Of a stretch of 64,000 nt of DNA, positions 1-7,719 are shown one piece after another (the stretch's first letter is position 1; each line of letters opens with the position of its first letter). The stretch comes from Polynucleobacter sp. TSB-Sco08W16 (GTDB lineage: Bacteria; Pseudomonadota; Gammaproteobacteria; Burkholderiales; Burkholderiaceae): NCBI RefSeq assembly GCF_018687455.1, contig NZ_CP061291.1:372001-436000 (forward strand), read 5' to 3'. The notes beneath the pieces are model-generated. The model made no database searches. It was not told where the DNA came from and was given only the letters and a program-made list of their open reading frames with translations. Both the position numbers and the translations under genes were made by a program.

Positions 1-2152
1 AAGAGGCGGCAGTAGCTACAGAAGTTGCATCACCGTTCTCAGTACGCTCACCACGTTCGTTTCTATTGCGACCACGACCACGACGATTGCGACCACGACC
101 ACGACGCTCTTCGCCTTCCGCGCTTGGTGCTGCTTCGCTACCAGCAGACGCCTCAGTTGCCGGCGTTACAGGAGCAGGATTGGCTTGACGTTCAGGCTTT
201 GGACCATTTTGGTTGCCTTGATTGCGATTGCCGTTACGGTTGTTACGGTTACCGTTGCGATTGTTGTTGCCTTCAGTAGTTGTACCTTCAACTGCATTAG
301 CTACCGGACGCTCTGTACGTTCACCGTTACGTTCACCGCGGCGATTACGGCCACGATTGCGATCACCACCATTGCCATTGCGGCCTTGGTTACGACCACG
401 GTTGTTGTTGGGCGCTGGCTTCTCTTCTACTGCTGGAGAAGATGAGAAGAGTTTCTTAATAAATCCAAAGAAACCACCGGAGCTTTCAGTCGCTACTTTT
501 TCAGTGCGTGCAGGGCGTGGCTGGCTGACTGGCGCAGGCTGAGTAGGCGTAATGCCTTTCACTGCAGCTTCTGGGCGAACCCTCACATCAGCATCTTTTT
601 TGCTTACAGTGGTGTCGGTTTCCAATTCACGCGCAGCCTCTTCAGCCATAACGTAGCTTGCTTTTTGATCATCCAAACGAGGATCGTCATGACGCAAACG
701 CTCCAGCTTGTAATGTGGAGTTTCTAAATGCTTATTTGGAACCATCAAGACATTCACTTTGAAGCGAGTCTCAATCTTGATTACTTCAGCACGCTTTTCA
801 TTCAAGAGGAATGCAGCCACTTCGACTGGAACCTGTGTATGAATCGCGGCTGTGTTCTCTTTCATTGCCTCTTCTTGAATAATGCGCAGAACTTGCAATG
901 CAGAAGACTCGGTATCGCGAATGTGACCTGTGCCGTTACAGCGTGGGCAAGTCACATGGCTACCTTCAGATAAAGCAGGGCGTAAACGTTGGCGTGACAT
1001 TTCCATCAGGCCAAACTTGGAGATCTTGCCCATTTGAACGCGAGCACGGTCATGACGCAAAGCATCGCGCAAACGATTCTCAACATCTTTCTGAGCTTTG
1101 CTCGATTCCATATCAATGAAGTCGATCACGATTAAGCCACCCAAGTCACGTAAACGTGCTTGACGGGCGATTTCATCGGCAGCTTCTAAGTTAGTGCGGG
1201 TAGCAGTCTCTTCAATGTCAGAACCACGGGTAGCGCGAGCAGAGTTGACGTCCACAGAAACTAAAGCTTCAGTGTGGTCAATCACGATGGCGCCGCCAGA
1301 TGGCAATGGCACAGTACGTGAGTACGCGGTTTCAATTTGGTGCTCAATTTGGAAACGAGAGAACAAAGGCACATCATCTTGATAGCGCTTTACTCGTGGC
1401 AAATTATCTGGCATCACTACTGACATAAATGCAGCAGCTTGTTCATAGATGTCATCGGTATCGATGAGAATCTCGCCGATATCTGGTTGGAAGTAATCGC
1501 GGATTGCGCGGATCACTAAACTAGATTCGAGATAAATTAAGAGTGGAGCTGAATTACCTTTAGCAGCTTCGTCAATCGCTTTCCACAATTGCATGAGATA
1601 ACTTAAATCCCATTGCAATTCAGTAGCGTCACGACCAATACCAGCGGTGCGAGCAATGATGCTCATACCGTCAGGCACTTCTAATTGGGACATAGCTTCA
1701 CGCAGCTCTTGACGGTCTTCGCCCTCAATGCGGCGGGAAACGCCTCCTCCGCGTGGGTTATTTGGCATTAATACCAAATAACGGCCAGCCAGGGAGACGA
1801 AAGAGGTAAGGGCGGCGCCTTTTTGGCCACGCTCTTCTTTTTCTACCTGAACAATGATTTCTTGACCTTCGCGCAGGGCATCCTTAATGGAAGCGTTGCG
1901 AACATCGATACCTTCTTTGAAATAAGTTCTGGCAACTTCTTTGAATGGCAAGAAGCCATGACGCTCTTCACCGTAGTTAACAAAGCAAGCCTCTAGTGAA
2001 GGCTCAATACGGGTAATAACACCTTTGTAGATATTGCCTTTGCGTTGTTCACGGCCGGCAGCTTCGATATCGATATCAATGAGTTTTTGACCATCAACGA
2101 TGGCAACTCGCAACTCTTCTTGTTGAGTTGCATTAAACAACATGCGTTTCAT
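1..2152 (-). CDS. rne: Ribonuclease E, C-terminus cut by window edge
   Basis: Endoribonuclease of RNA decay and rRNA/tRNA processing, scaffold of the degradosome. About 717 codons are visible from the ATG at 2152; the 3' end lies before base 1. An S1 domain covers roughly residues 35-120. The catalytic aspartates sit near D301 (LVSVDVNS) and D344 (IVIDFIDM), and the Zn-link motif CPRCNGTGHI is near residue 400. After about residue 560 the protein becomes low-complexity and rich in Arg, Gly and Asn (RGRNRRGERN-type repeats), as expected for the disordered RNA-binding tail. The start is supported by an AGGAG Shine-Dalgarno 8 nt upstream. RNase G is unlikely because of the long RG-rich tail. Only the end is uncertain. 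Confidence 0.97.
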   Translation of the reverse strand, partial: MKRMLFNATQQEELRVAIVDGQKLIDIDIEAAGREQRKGNIYKGVITRIEPSLEACFVNYGEERHGFLPFKEVARTYFKEGIDVRNASIKDALREGQEIIVQVEKEERGQKGAALTSFVSLAGRYLVLMPNNPRGGGVSRRIEGEDRQELREAMSQLEVPDGMSIIARTAGIGRDATELQWDLSYLMQLWKAIDEAAKGNSAPLLIYLESSLVIRAIRDYFQPDIGEILIDTDDIYEQAAAFMSVVMPDNLPRVKRYQDDVPLFSRFQIEHQIETAYSRTVPLPSGGAIVIDHTEALVSVDVNSARATRGSDIEETATRTNLEAADEIARQARLRDLGGLIVIDFIDMESSKAQKDVENRLRDALRHDRARVQMGKISKFGLMEMSRQRLRPALSEGSHVTCPRCNGTGHIRDTESSALQVLRIIQEEAMKENTAAIHTQVPVEVAAFLLNEKRAEVIKIETRFKVNVLMVPNKHLETPHYKLERLRHDDPRLDDQKASYVMAEEAARELETDTTVSKKDADVRVRPEAAVKGITPTQPAPVSQPRPARTEKVATESSGGFFGFIKKLFSSSPAVEEKPAPNNNRGRNQGRNGNGGDRNRGRNRRGERNGERTERPVANAVEGTTTEGNNNRNGNRNNRNGNRNQGNQNGPKPERQANPAPVTPATEASAGSEAAPSAEGEERRGRGRNRRGRGRNRNERGERTENGDATSVATAAS

Positions 2153-2527
2153 AACACTCTCCTGTGGGGGAGGTTGTCGTTGCGCGCTGCGTTAGGGATC
2201 AGTTCGATGCCGCACAGGACGGTGCCTGTAACGGAATTTGAGTGTGGATCATGCAAATCTAAGCACTTTTTGCCTAGTTCACCCAGTTAACTGTTGGTTA
2301 AATCGGTGCCACACTTGACGATCGCCGCAGAGACCTCCTTTAGGTCATCAATGCAGGCGCGCGCCTGAAAACTGTCTTCTAATCGCGGGTCGCGGCATAC
2401 GGCACACCAACCCTGCGCCTCATTACAACGGGGGAGGGGCAACCCCGGGAGTCTTTTAAAGGGCGACTCCAAGCTCCACGATTCAAACCTGACTTCAGGT
2501 TGGTCTCGGGCCAATAAATTGGCTAGA
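2153..2527 (-). promoter_or_regulatory. Long structured 5' leader of rne
   Basis: This gap of about 460 bases before rluC has no convincing gene. From a predicted TSS near 2527 the rne mRNA would carry a leader of about 375 nt. It holds several strong hairpins: 2486-2501 (7-bp stem), 2448-2470 (GGAGTC/GACTCC), 2436-2446 (GGGG/CCCC), the 14-nt palindrome 2354-2367 and a hairpin at about 2331-2345 that contains AAAGGAGGT. E. coli rne has a 361-nt leader that RNase E uses for autoregulation, so length and placement suggest the same function here. That is inference; I do not recognise the E. coli hp2/hp3 sequence. Confidence 0.55.
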
Positions 2528-2530
2528 GCG

Positions 2531-2560
2531 TTGATTATACGGCACAAGTTGAATGACAAT
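2531..2560. promoter_or_regulatory. Overlapping divergent promoters for rne and rluC (candidate)
   Basis: On the minus strand a perfect TATAAT lies at 2534-2539, which would start rne transcription near 2527; I see no good -35 at 16-18 bp. On the plus strand TTGATT (2531-2536) and GACAAT (2555-2560), 18 bp apart, could serve rluC. The rne -10 and rluC -35 would overlap, so the two could compete. Confidence 0.4.
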
Positions 2561-2615
2561 GGGGTATTGTTGAGTCCCTTGTCGTCCCAGAACGAGGCGA
2601 TAAGAGAGATAAATC

Positions 2616-3632
2616 ATGAAATCAGACCCAGTATCCAAGCCCTTAACGGTAAAAACGCCCACACCGCCAGCAGTCCATTTGCAGACGATTGGTCCGGAAG
2701 AGGCTGGCCAGCGTCTGGATAACTACTTGCTGCGTTGGGCTAAAGGCGTCCCCAAAAGCCACGTTTACCGAATTATTCGCTCTGGTGAGGTGCGGGTGAA
2801 TAAAAAGCGGGCCGAACCAACCACCCGTCTTATTGAGGGTGATGTTGTCCGAGTTCCCCCGGTCCGAATTGCTGAGCCAGCTCAAATGGCAGCAGTCAAT
2901 ACTGCCCAGACCAAATCCCGTGCCAGGGGCTATTCGGACAAAATGCCGATTCTTTTTGAAGATGAGGCCTTATTAATAGTAGATAAACCTCCTGGCTTAG
3001 CAGTCCATGGCGGATCTGGAATTGCCTTGGGGGTTATCGAAACATTGCGCATTACGCGTCCAGAGCTCAAATTCTTAGAATTAGTGCATCGTTTGGATCG
3101 CGATACTTCTGGAGTATTGCTCCTTGCTAAAAAGCGCAGCGCCTTGGTGGAGTTGCATCGCCAAATCCGCGAAGGTCAAACCGATAAGCGTTACTACTTG
3201 CTTGCCCATGGTGAAATTCAACAAGGTGCGCAAGTGATGCAGCTCAAATACCCATTACATAAATACTTATTGGCTAACGGGGAGCGCCGTGTACGCGTTG
3301 ACCCAGAAGGCTTGCCCAGCCACACTGCTTTGCGCGTCACACAAACGATGAAGCGCGATGATGTTGCAATTACTTTGGCTGAGGCTCAACTTAAAACGGG
3401 GCGTACTCATCAGATTCGGGTACATCTGCAAAAATTAGGGCATGCCATTTTGGGTGATGATAAATATGGCTTTGAAGATCAAGATAAGCTCATTAAGTCT
3501 AAAAGACTTTATCTGCATGCCCACTTAGCAGGCTTTACCCATCCCCGCACTGGCGAGAAGATGCGCATTGAGTCACCGCTGCCAGTTGAGTTTGCAGCGA
3601 TGATGAAGGGCTTTGAAAAAACTGAATCGTAA
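2616..3632 (+). CDS. rluC: 23S rRNA pseudouridine synthase RluC
   Basis: Converts specific uridines of 23S rRNA to pseudouridine (955, 2504 and 2580 in E. coli). An S4 RNA-binding domain covers about residues 29-80 (GQRLDNYLL ... VYRIIRSGEVRVN). The RluA-family catalytic motif HRLDRDTSG is at 158-166, with D161 as the expected nucleophile. The C-terminal GRTHQIRVHLQ motif is present. At 338 aa it has normal length for the family. It diverges from rne, the usual arrangement in proteobacteria. RluD is the alternative, but the rne neighbour and the sequence favour RluC. Confidence 0.93.
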   Translation: MKSDPVSKPLTVKTPTPPAVHLQTIGPEEAGQRLDNYLLRWAKGVPKSHVYRIIRSGEVRVNKKRAEPTTRLIEGDVVRVPPVRIAEPAQMAAVNTAQTKSRARGYSDKMPILFEDEALLIVDKPPGLAVHGGSGIALGVIETLRITRPELKFLELVHRLDRDTSGVLLLAKKRSALVELHRQIREGQTDKRYYLLAHGEIQQGAQVMQLKYPLHKYLLANGERRVRVDPEGLPSHTALRVTQTMKRDDVAITLAEAQLKTGRTHQIRVHLQKLGHAILGDDKYGFEDQDKLIKSKRLYLHAHLAGFTHPRTGEKMRIESPLPVEFAAMMKGFEKTES

Positions 3633-3637
3633 TATCC

Positions 3638-4318
3638 ATGACTCAAATAGATAAAGCAGATCGCCGTTATGACCTGATTGTGTGGGATTGGGATGGAACC
3701 ATCATGGATTCCACGCCAACGATCGTGTATTGCATTCAACAGGCTTGCCGAGACTTAGGATTCAAAGAGCCTGATGACACTTTGGCTAGTTCCGTTATTG
3801 GCTTGGGGATCCAGGATTCCTTACGAAGAGCGGTGCCTTGGATTGAGCCCGCCCACTTTCCTAAATTGACGGACCGCTTTCGATATCACTATTTAGCAAA
3901 AGATCACGAACTCGATTTATTTGTTGGCATTCGGGAGCTCTTAGAAAAATTAAGAGCCGATCAATATCTGTTGGGGGTCGCAACAGGAAAATCAAGAGTG
4001 GGGCTGGATCGCTCCTTAAAGCATCATCAAATTGGCCATCTCTTTCATGAGACGAAAACGGCCGACGAATCTTTTTCCAAGCCTCACCCAGGGATGCTGC
4101 TGGAGTTATCTGATATTACGCAAGTCCCAACGCGTCGCATGCTGATGATTGGCGATACTACTCATGATCTGGATATGGCCGCTAACGCAGGTGTAGATGC
4201 GGTTGCCGTCACTTATGGCGCACACCCACCAGACACCTTAAAGACTTCACCGTCATTAGCGCATGTGGATGACGTACCGCAGCTTGCGCAATGGCTTAAA
4301 GAAAATTTATCAGCCTGA
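3638..4318 (+). CDS. HAD-family phosphatase, Gph-like
   Basis: A haloacid-dehalogenase superfamily hydrolase of 226 aa. Motif I is WDWDGTIMDS, with D17 and D19 as nucleophile and acid/base. The fold continues with a helical cap (about 25-100), an ATGKSR motif II and a conserved MIGDTTHDLDMAANAG motif for Mg2+ binding. It resembles phosphoglycolate phosphatase and the HAD gene found next to rluC in many Burkholderiales. It starts 5 bases after rluC and is probably co-transcribed with it. The natural substrate cannot be read from sequence, so no gene symbol is given. Confidence 0.88.
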   Translation: MTQIDKADRRYDLIVWDWDGTIMDSTPTIVYCIQQACRDLGFKEPDDTLASSVIGLGIQDSLRRAVPWIEPAHFPKLTDRFRYHYLAKDHELDLFVGIRELLEKLRADQYLLGVATGKSRVGLDRSLKHHQIGHLFHETKTADESFSKPHPGMLLELSDITQVPTRRMLMIGDTTHDLDMAANAGVDAVAVTYGAHPPDTLKTSPSLAHVDDVPQLAQWLKENLSA

Positions 4319-4364
4319 TTTGAAATTTCAATAGCAATTTAATGAGCAATACTTAGGAATCGAG

Positions 4365-5312
4365 ATGGAAAATAATCCAACCCCCAATTGGGAACGTCAA
4401 GCACTAGAGCATTTACTTCTAGAGAATTTAAAAGAGACTCGTAAAGCGCGTCGCTGGAAAGCGGTGTTGCGTGTTTTGACTTTGCTGGTCATCGTCGGAG
4501 TCGTTCTATCCGTATTTGATTTTCATCTTCCTGGGCGCGGTATGAATACTGAAAAACATACTGCCATGGTAACTTTGGAGGGCGAGATCTCTTCAAGCTC
4601 TATGGCTAATGCTATGGACATTAACTCATCATTGGTCTCGGCGTTTGAGAATGAACATAGTGCTGGCGTAGTCTTGCGCATCAATAGTCCAGGCGGTTCA
4701 CCAGTGCAGGCAGGAATGATTAATGATGAAATTCATCGTTTGCGCAAACTCTATCCCAAGAAACCATTTTATGTAGTCGTGGAAGATATTTGTGCTTCAG
4801 GTGGCTACTACGTTGCAGTAGCAGCCGATCAAATTTTGGTAGATAAAGCCAGCTTGGTGGGATCTATCGGCGTGATCATGGAAGGCTTTGGATTTACTGG
4901 CTTGATGGATAAGTTGGGCGTGACTCGTCGCATGATTACAGCAGGCTCTAATAAGGGGATGCTAGATCCCTTTAGCAAGGAAGAGCCAAAGCAAGTAGAA
5001 ATGGTCAAGACCATGATTGATGAAATTCATCAGCAATTTATTCAGGTGGTTAAAGAAGGTCGTGGTACGCGTTTAAAGGATGTGCCAGATCTTTTCTCTG
5101 GCCGCATTTGGAATGGTGAGCAAGCTGTCAAACTGGGCTTAGTAGATGGTTACGGCACCGTCGATTCGGTAGCGCGCGATATCTTTAAGGCGCCAGAAGT
5201 ACTTGACTACACCATGAAAGAAAACTTTGCGGAGCGCGTTGCTAAACGCTTTGGTGCAGAAGCGGGCGCGGCAGCTGGCAAAGCGTTGGTGAAGACACCA
5301 GACCTTAAATAA
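4365..5312 (+). CDS. sppA: S49 signal peptide peptidase (short SppA type)
   Basis: Membrane-anchored serine protease that degrades cleaved signal peptides. It has an N-terminal cytoplasmic segment, one membrane helix at about residues 33-51, and a single S49 domain. The Ser is S145 in CASGGYYVA and the Lys is K197 in GSNKGML. Their 52-residue spacing equals that of the Ser/Lys dyad of B. subtilis SppA, so this is the short 315-aa form rather than the duplicated E. coli form. It follows the HAD gene by 46 bases, with a purine-rich TAGGAATCGAG before the ATG. Transcription probably ends at the hairpin at 5353-5388. Confidence 0.9.
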   Translation: MENNPTPNWERQALEHLLLENLKETRKARRWKAVLRVLTLLVIVGVVLSVFDFHLPGRGMNTEKHTAMVTLEGEISSSSMANAMDINSSLVSAFENEHSAGVVLRINSPGGSPVQAGMINDEIHRLRKLYPKKPFYVVVEDICASGGYYVAVAADQILVDKASLVGSIGVIMEGFGFTGLMDKLGVTRRMITAGSNKGMLDPFSKEEPKQVEMVKTMIDEIHQQFIQVVKEGRGTRLKDVPDLFSGRIWNGEQAVKLGLVDGYGTVDSVARDIFKAPEVLDYTMKENFAERVAKRFGAEAGAAAGKALVKTPDLK

Positions 5313-5351
5313 GAAGATTAAATCAGCGAGAAACTCAAAAGAGTCCCTCAT

Positions 5352-6122
5352 CTAGGCCAATAGTAGAAATACCGTTGGCCTATTTTGTAATGGGGCGCAG
5401 GCCGCTTCATTTGGGTAGCGCTTGCGCCAGTCTGCAATCGATAGGGTGGTGATCATTTCAGATTGAAGACTGAGGTCAACGCCAAGACATAAGAGTGTTT
5501 GAGGTGCTAATGAATTCATGCAAGCCATTAGCATTGCGGTGTTGCGATAAGGTGTCTCAATCCAAATTTGGGTTTGCTGTAATTTTCGAGACTCAAGCTC
5601 TAATTGCTTGAGCTTGGCACTGCGCTCATGCGTATCATGCGGTAAATAGCCCTGAAAAGCAAAGCGTTGACCATTGAGGCCGCTGGCCATCAAGCCTAAT
5701 AAAATGGAGCTTGGACCAACCAAGGGCTTTACCTGAGCGCCCAGTTTGTGCGCAGCAAGAACCAATTCAGCGCCTGGATCGGCAACACCTGGAACACCTG
5801 CTTCAGACATGAGGCCCATGTCATTTCCAGCAAGCAATGGTTTTAATAAATCGGCTGGCTTTACCGAGTCGCCATACTTCGCATTACGCGCAGCGCCACG
5901 CCACTCGCTCATTTGCATTTCTTGAATCGTGCAAGCCAATGGTGAGATGCTATCAACCGCTTTTAATAAAGCTCGTGCCGTTTTTGCATCTTCCACAATC
6001 CAGTGTTTGAGCTTAGCTGTGCAAGCAATTGTTTCACTTGGCAAGACCCAAGGTAGCTGCTCAGTCCGGGCATCATCACCTAAGGTATTGGGAACTAAAT
6101 AGAGTGTGCCGAGCTTTGCCAT
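5352..6122 (-). CDS. SAM-dependent methyltransferase of the tetrapyrrole-methylase fold, RsmI-like
   Basis: A 256-aa protein of the TP-methylase superfamily, resembling RsmI (16S rRNA 2'-O-methylation of C1402). It shows the N-terminal GTLYLVPNTLGD strand-loop, the SAM-binding SEAGVPGVADPGAELVLAAH segment at about 113-132, PLVGPSSILLGLMASGL, and the IWIETPYRN motif. The opening differs from canonical RsmI, so it is more likely the short paralogue common in Burkholderiales; its target is unknown. It lies 3 bases after maf and is probably in the same transcription unit. Confidence 0.8.
   Translation of the reverse strand: MAKLGTLYLVPNTLGDDARTEQLPWVLPSETIACTAKLKHWIVEDAKTARALLKAVDSISPLACTIQEMQMSEWRGAARNAKYGDSVKPADLLKPLLAGNDMGLMSEAGVPGVADPGAELVLAAHKLGAQVKPLVGPSSILLGLMASGLNGQRFAFQGYLPHDTHERSAKLKQLELESRKLQQTQIWIETPYRNTAMLMACMNSLAPQTLLCLGVDLSLQSEMITTLSIADWRKRYPNEAACAPLQNRPTVFLLLA
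5353..5388 (+). terminator. Intrinsic terminator for the sppA operon
   Basis: An 8-bp perfect stem TAGGCCAA (5353-5360) / TTGGCCTA (5375-5382) is followed by TTTTGT. It lies inside the last codons and stop of the convergent methyltransferase gene. Confidence 0.6.
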
Positions 6123-6125
6123 AAA

Positions 6126-6734
6126 TTATTTCTTTGATGGAATTACAAAACCAGCATCACGCAGCAAGCCCGTTAGAGCAATGAGTGGCAAGCCGATAAG
6201 GGCGGTTGGATCATCACTCTTGATGGATTCAAGTAGGCTGATGCCGAGACCTTCTGACTTAGCGCTACCTGCACAGTCGTATGGCTCTTCAGCAAGCAAA
6301 TAGCTTTCCAATACTTCATCTGAGAGTTTCCGAAATGTGACTTCGGTCGGTACGCTCAAGGTAGTTTGTACATCACCTTTCATTAAACATAGCGCCGTAT
6401 GGAAGGTGACTGTTTGGCCGCCCATGAGTTGAAGTTGTGCCATCGCTCTTTCAAAATTACCGGGCTTACCAATTGCAGCGCCGCAAAGATCTGCCACTTG
6501 ATCGGAGCCAATCACCCAAGCATTCGGGTGCTGTTTAGCAACAGCAGTCGCTTTTGCGTGTGCAAGTCGGAGCGCTAAATCGAGAGTGCTCTCGCCGGTG
6601 AGAGGTGTCTCATCTACTTTTGGGGAGATCACTTCAAACGGAATGCGCAGACGCTCTAGCAGCTCTCTTCGATATACCGAAGTAGACCCCAATATCAAAA
6701 TTGGGTTTTGAGGCGAATTGGTTGAGTTACTCAT
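6126..6734 (-). CDS. yceF: Maf-family nucleotide pyrophosphatase, YceF type
   Basis: House-cleaning pyrophosphatase; the YceF subfamily hydrolyses m7GTP. Visible are the Maf motifs ILGSTSVYRRELLERL, KVDETP, and the catalytic GSDQVADL region with downstream GKPGN and CAGSAKSEGLG. I place the start at MSNSTN (202 aa). The frame stays open 41 codons further upstream, but that extension would run into the divergent yceD gene and has no Maf similarity. Its position beside yceD-rpmF-plsX matches the E. coli yceF neighbourhood. Confidence 0.92.
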   Translation of the reverse strand: MSNSTNSPQNPILILGSTSVYRRELLERLRIPFEVISPKVDETPLTGESTLDLALRLAHAKATAVAKQHPNAWVIGSDQVADLCGAAIGKPGNFERAMAQLQLMGGQTVTFHTALCLMKGDVQTTLSVPTEVTFRKLSDEVLESYLLAEEPYDCAGSAKSEGLGISLLESIKSDDPTALIGLPLIALTGLLRDAGFVIPSKK

Positions 6735-6775
6735 TGATGCTGACTTTCTTGGATGCCTTGATTTAGACTGATGCC

Positions 6776-7351
6776 ATGAATCGTAATCAAGTTTTACCTC
6801 AAGTTCAGTTATCGGCGGATCCGAGCGCTTTAAAGCGAGTCGATTTCTGTGCCCCACAATCCTATAAGGGTGCTGGTTTTTTAAGCATCTCCGACCTTCC
6901 TAGATTGGCTGAAGAAGCATCAACGGTTGTTTCAGGGGATGGATTTCATTGGGAGCTAGAAACTCATTTTGAAGATTCCCCGGGTGCGGAGCCTCGCCAA
7001 ATCCTCAATTTGGGCCTAGAAGGGCGTCTTCACCTCATTTGTCAGCGCTGTTTACAGGATTGCGCGATCGATTTGGATGAAAAGCGCCGCTTTATCCTCG
7101 TTACCACCGAGGAAGAGGCTGAGGACTTTCCTCTTGAGGATGAAGAGCAGGAGCCTTTGGTCGTAAGCCAGCAATTTAACCTTCTAGAAACCATTGAGGA
7201 CGAGGTTTTGCTCTCTATCCCCTTGATTCCAAAGCATCCTGAGGGCTTTTGTGAACCCCGCGCCTCTGTTTTTGGGGTTGAGGACGATGAAGAGGCGCCT
7301 GTAGAGCGGGAAAATCCCTTTAACATATTGAAAAATATGAAGAAAAACTGA
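6776..7351 (+). CDS. yceD: YceD / DUF177 family protein
   Basis: A 191-aa DUF177 protein always found just upstream of rpmF, implicated in 23S rRNA or large-subunit biogenesis. The conserved core with two cysteines, HLICQRCLQDCAIDL, is at about residues 85-99. It is followed by an acidic run (EEEAEDFPLEDEEQEP) and the LPIPK-like segment SIPLIPKHPEGFCE. Its start lies 41 bases from the divergent maf start. The downstream rpmF has its own likely promoter. Confidence 0.9.
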   Translation: MNRNQVLPQVQLSADPSALKRVDFCAPQSYKGAGFLSISDLPRLAEEASTVVSGDGFHWELETHFEDSPGAEPRQILNLGLEGRLHLICQRCLQDCAIDLDEKRRFILVTTEEEAEDFPLEDEEQEPLVVSQQFNLLETIEDEVLLSIPLIPKHPEGFCEPRASVFGVEDDEEAPVERENPFNILKNMKKN

Positions 7352-7422
7352 AAAGTCAGCCTTTGTAGTGATTGTTGCTCAGAGCACCCTTGATCGATAA
7401 ATCAAGCATTTAGACGCTTTTC

Positions 7423-7433
7423 CATGCTAGAAT
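7423..7433 (+). promoter_or_regulatory. Extended -10 promoter for rpmF (candidate)
   Basis: TGCTAGAAT (TAGAAT at 7428-7433 preceded by TGC) lies 23 bases before the rpmF start; the -35 region is weak. The same TGCTAGAAT occurs before rpsF. A TSS near 7440 leaves a short leader with TAGGAG as ribosome site. Confidence 0.45.
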
Positions 7434-7456
7434 ATTGCCTTGCTTAGGAGTTCAAT

Positions 7457-7636
7457 ATGGCCGTTCAACAAAACAAAAAATCACCTTCCAAACGTGGCAT
7501 GCACCGTGCGCACGACTTTTTGACCGCACCTGCTACGGCTGTTGAAGCCACAACTGGTGAGGCTCATTTGCGCCACCACATTTCACCAAACGGCTACTAC
7601 CGTGGTCGTAAAGTTGTTAAAACTAAAAACGACTAA
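7457..7636 (+). CDS. rpmF: 50S ribosomal protein L32
   Basis: A 59-aa large-subunit protein starting MAVQQNKKSPSKRGMHRAHD and ending KVVKTKND. The length and the conserved N-terminal core are typical of bL32. The Zn-binding cysteines of some L32 proteins are absent, so this is the Cys-minus form. A TAGGAG ribosome site lies 7-12 bases upstream. An intrinsic terminator follows directly. Confidence 0.97.
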   Translation: MAVQQNKKSPSKRGMHRAHDFLTAPATAVEATTGEAHLRHHISPNGYYRGRKVVKTKND

Positions 7637-7657
7637 TTTTTTAGTCTAAACAGATAG

Positions 7658-7686
7658 AAGCGGCTCAAGTTAAGGCCGCTTTTTTC
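7658..7686 (+). terminator. Intrinsic terminator after rpmF
   Basis: A 7-bp stem AAGCGGC/GCCGCTT with a 10-nt loop, followed by a T-rich run. It separates rpmF from plsX, probably partially. Confidence 0.75.
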
Positions 7687-7719
7687 TTGGATAAATCAAT
7701 TGCAGCAATCAATTAGTTT

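Noticed and set aside
25..542. Overlapping plus-strand open frames opposite the rne tail
   Set aside because: They arise from the repetitive Arg/Gly/Asn codons of rne on the other strand and encode low-complexity sequence only.
2287..2559. Minus-strand 90-codon open frame in the rne leader
   Set aside because: It would start upstream of the predicted rne TSS, has no ribosome site, matches no family and coincides with strong hairpins.
6735..6857. N-terminal extension of the Maf protein
   Set aside because: It would overlap the start of divergent yceD and adds no Maf-like residues; the family starts near MSNSTNSPQNPILILGST.
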